From Streptomyces hygroscopicus (GTDB lineage Bacteria; Actinomycetota; Actinomycetes; Streptomycetales; Streptomycetaceae): 64,000 nt of DNA. How positions within the stretch are numbered: position 1 is the first letter of the stretch; each line of letters begins with the position of its first letter. Shown here in pieces: positions 63,938 to 64,000 of the stretch. The DNA lies in NCBI RefSeq assembly GCF_026168105.1, contig NZ_LBMW01000002.1, forward strand, positions 62,001 to 126,000, given 5' to 3'. Below the pieces are notes generated by a model. The model saw only the letters and a program-made list of their open reading frames with translations, was not told where the DNA came from and did not search any database. Position numbers and translations under genes: made by a program.

Positions 63938-64000
63938 GTGACCGAGCGCGTCGTACTCGCCTACTCAGGCGGTCTGGACACCTCCGTCGCCATCGGCTGG
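63938..64000 (+). CDS. argG: Argininosuccinate synthase, N-terminus (gene leaves right edge)
   Basis: Only 21 codons are visible: TERVVLAYSGGLDTSVAIGW. The ATP pyrophosphatase signature AYSGGLDTS identifies ArgG, which joins citrulline and aspartate. The GTG start at 63938 follows GAGGAG. The operator just upstream places it under ArgR control. Confidence 0.93.
   Translation, partial: MTERVVLAYSGGLDTSVAIGW

Overview
The DNA is very GC-rich, uses GTG starts and ATGA/GTGA stop-start overlaps freely, and carries pheS-pheT, an argCJBDR cluster, sensor kinases, Tat-type secretion signals and a Streptomyces-type dispersed intergenic repeat. It reads as the chromosome of a Streptomyces or close relative. 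No single gene proves the species.

Layout. Bases 1-8977 are ordinary chromosome: the end of a sensor kinase, pheST, a PP2C/SpoIIE-type phosphatase flanked by an inverted pair of a dispersed repeat, a TPR regulator, a Nudix hydrolase and a small membrane protein. A ~30.8 kb island follows (9012-39837), bounded by perfect 100-bp direct repeats. The repeats copy the 3' end of a 3-hydroxyacyl-CoA dehydrogenase gene (hbd). The right copy completes the living gene; the left copy is an orphan 3' fragment that kept the gene's original terminator. A truncated tyrosine integrase lies at the left end, and near-identical arm-type motifs lie just inside both ends. From 39731 the chromosome resumes: hbd, a Tat-exported glycoside-hydrolase-like protein, an EamA exporter and MocR regulator with overlapping divergent starts, several small enzymes, a MerR/carboxymuconolactone pair beside an MFS exporter, the arginine genes argC-(31-codon ORF)-argJ-argB-argD-argR, a five-gene flavin/ferric-reductase operon with its likely two-component system, a secreted L,D-transpeptidase, a flavin-dependent oxidase-like protein, and the start of argG at the right edge.

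The island is a defence island. Its left half encodes a beta-class DNA methyltransferase, an AbrB-like protein, Vsr, and a tightly overlapping operon: Z1 helicase, PD-(D/E)XK protein (DUF4420 type), GHKL (MORC/HSP90-like) ATPase, an unrecognised protein, and a DUF6339-C5-methyltransferase fusion. The fusion has Arg where the catalytic Cys of motif IV should be. Its right half holds a second system. A minus-strand operon encodes a 1568-residue GHKL ATPase-SF2 helicase fusion, a UvrD-like SF1 helicase, DrmA and DrmB. Facing it is a separate C5 methyltransferase with an intact PCQ motif. This has the DISARM core (DrmA, DrmB, methyltransferase) but no DrmC, DrmD or DrmE that I can recognise, and it is the best candidate here for an undescribed defence system. 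Between and beside the two systems are remnants of at least four transposases, a YDG/SRA-type restriction enzyme, an Mrr-like endonuclease and a frameshifted DUF6602 protein, so the site has taken up and lost defence genes repeatedly.

How the parts work together. ArgR-type operators lie before argC and argG, and argR ends the argC cluster, so the pathway is probably under ArgR feedback. The ApbE flavin transferase, two FMN-binding lipoprotein/membrane-anchored proteins and two ferric-reductase-like membrane oxidoreductases probably form an envelope electron-transfer chain. Repeated TCTGAGG sites between this operon and the divergent response regulator suggest direct control.
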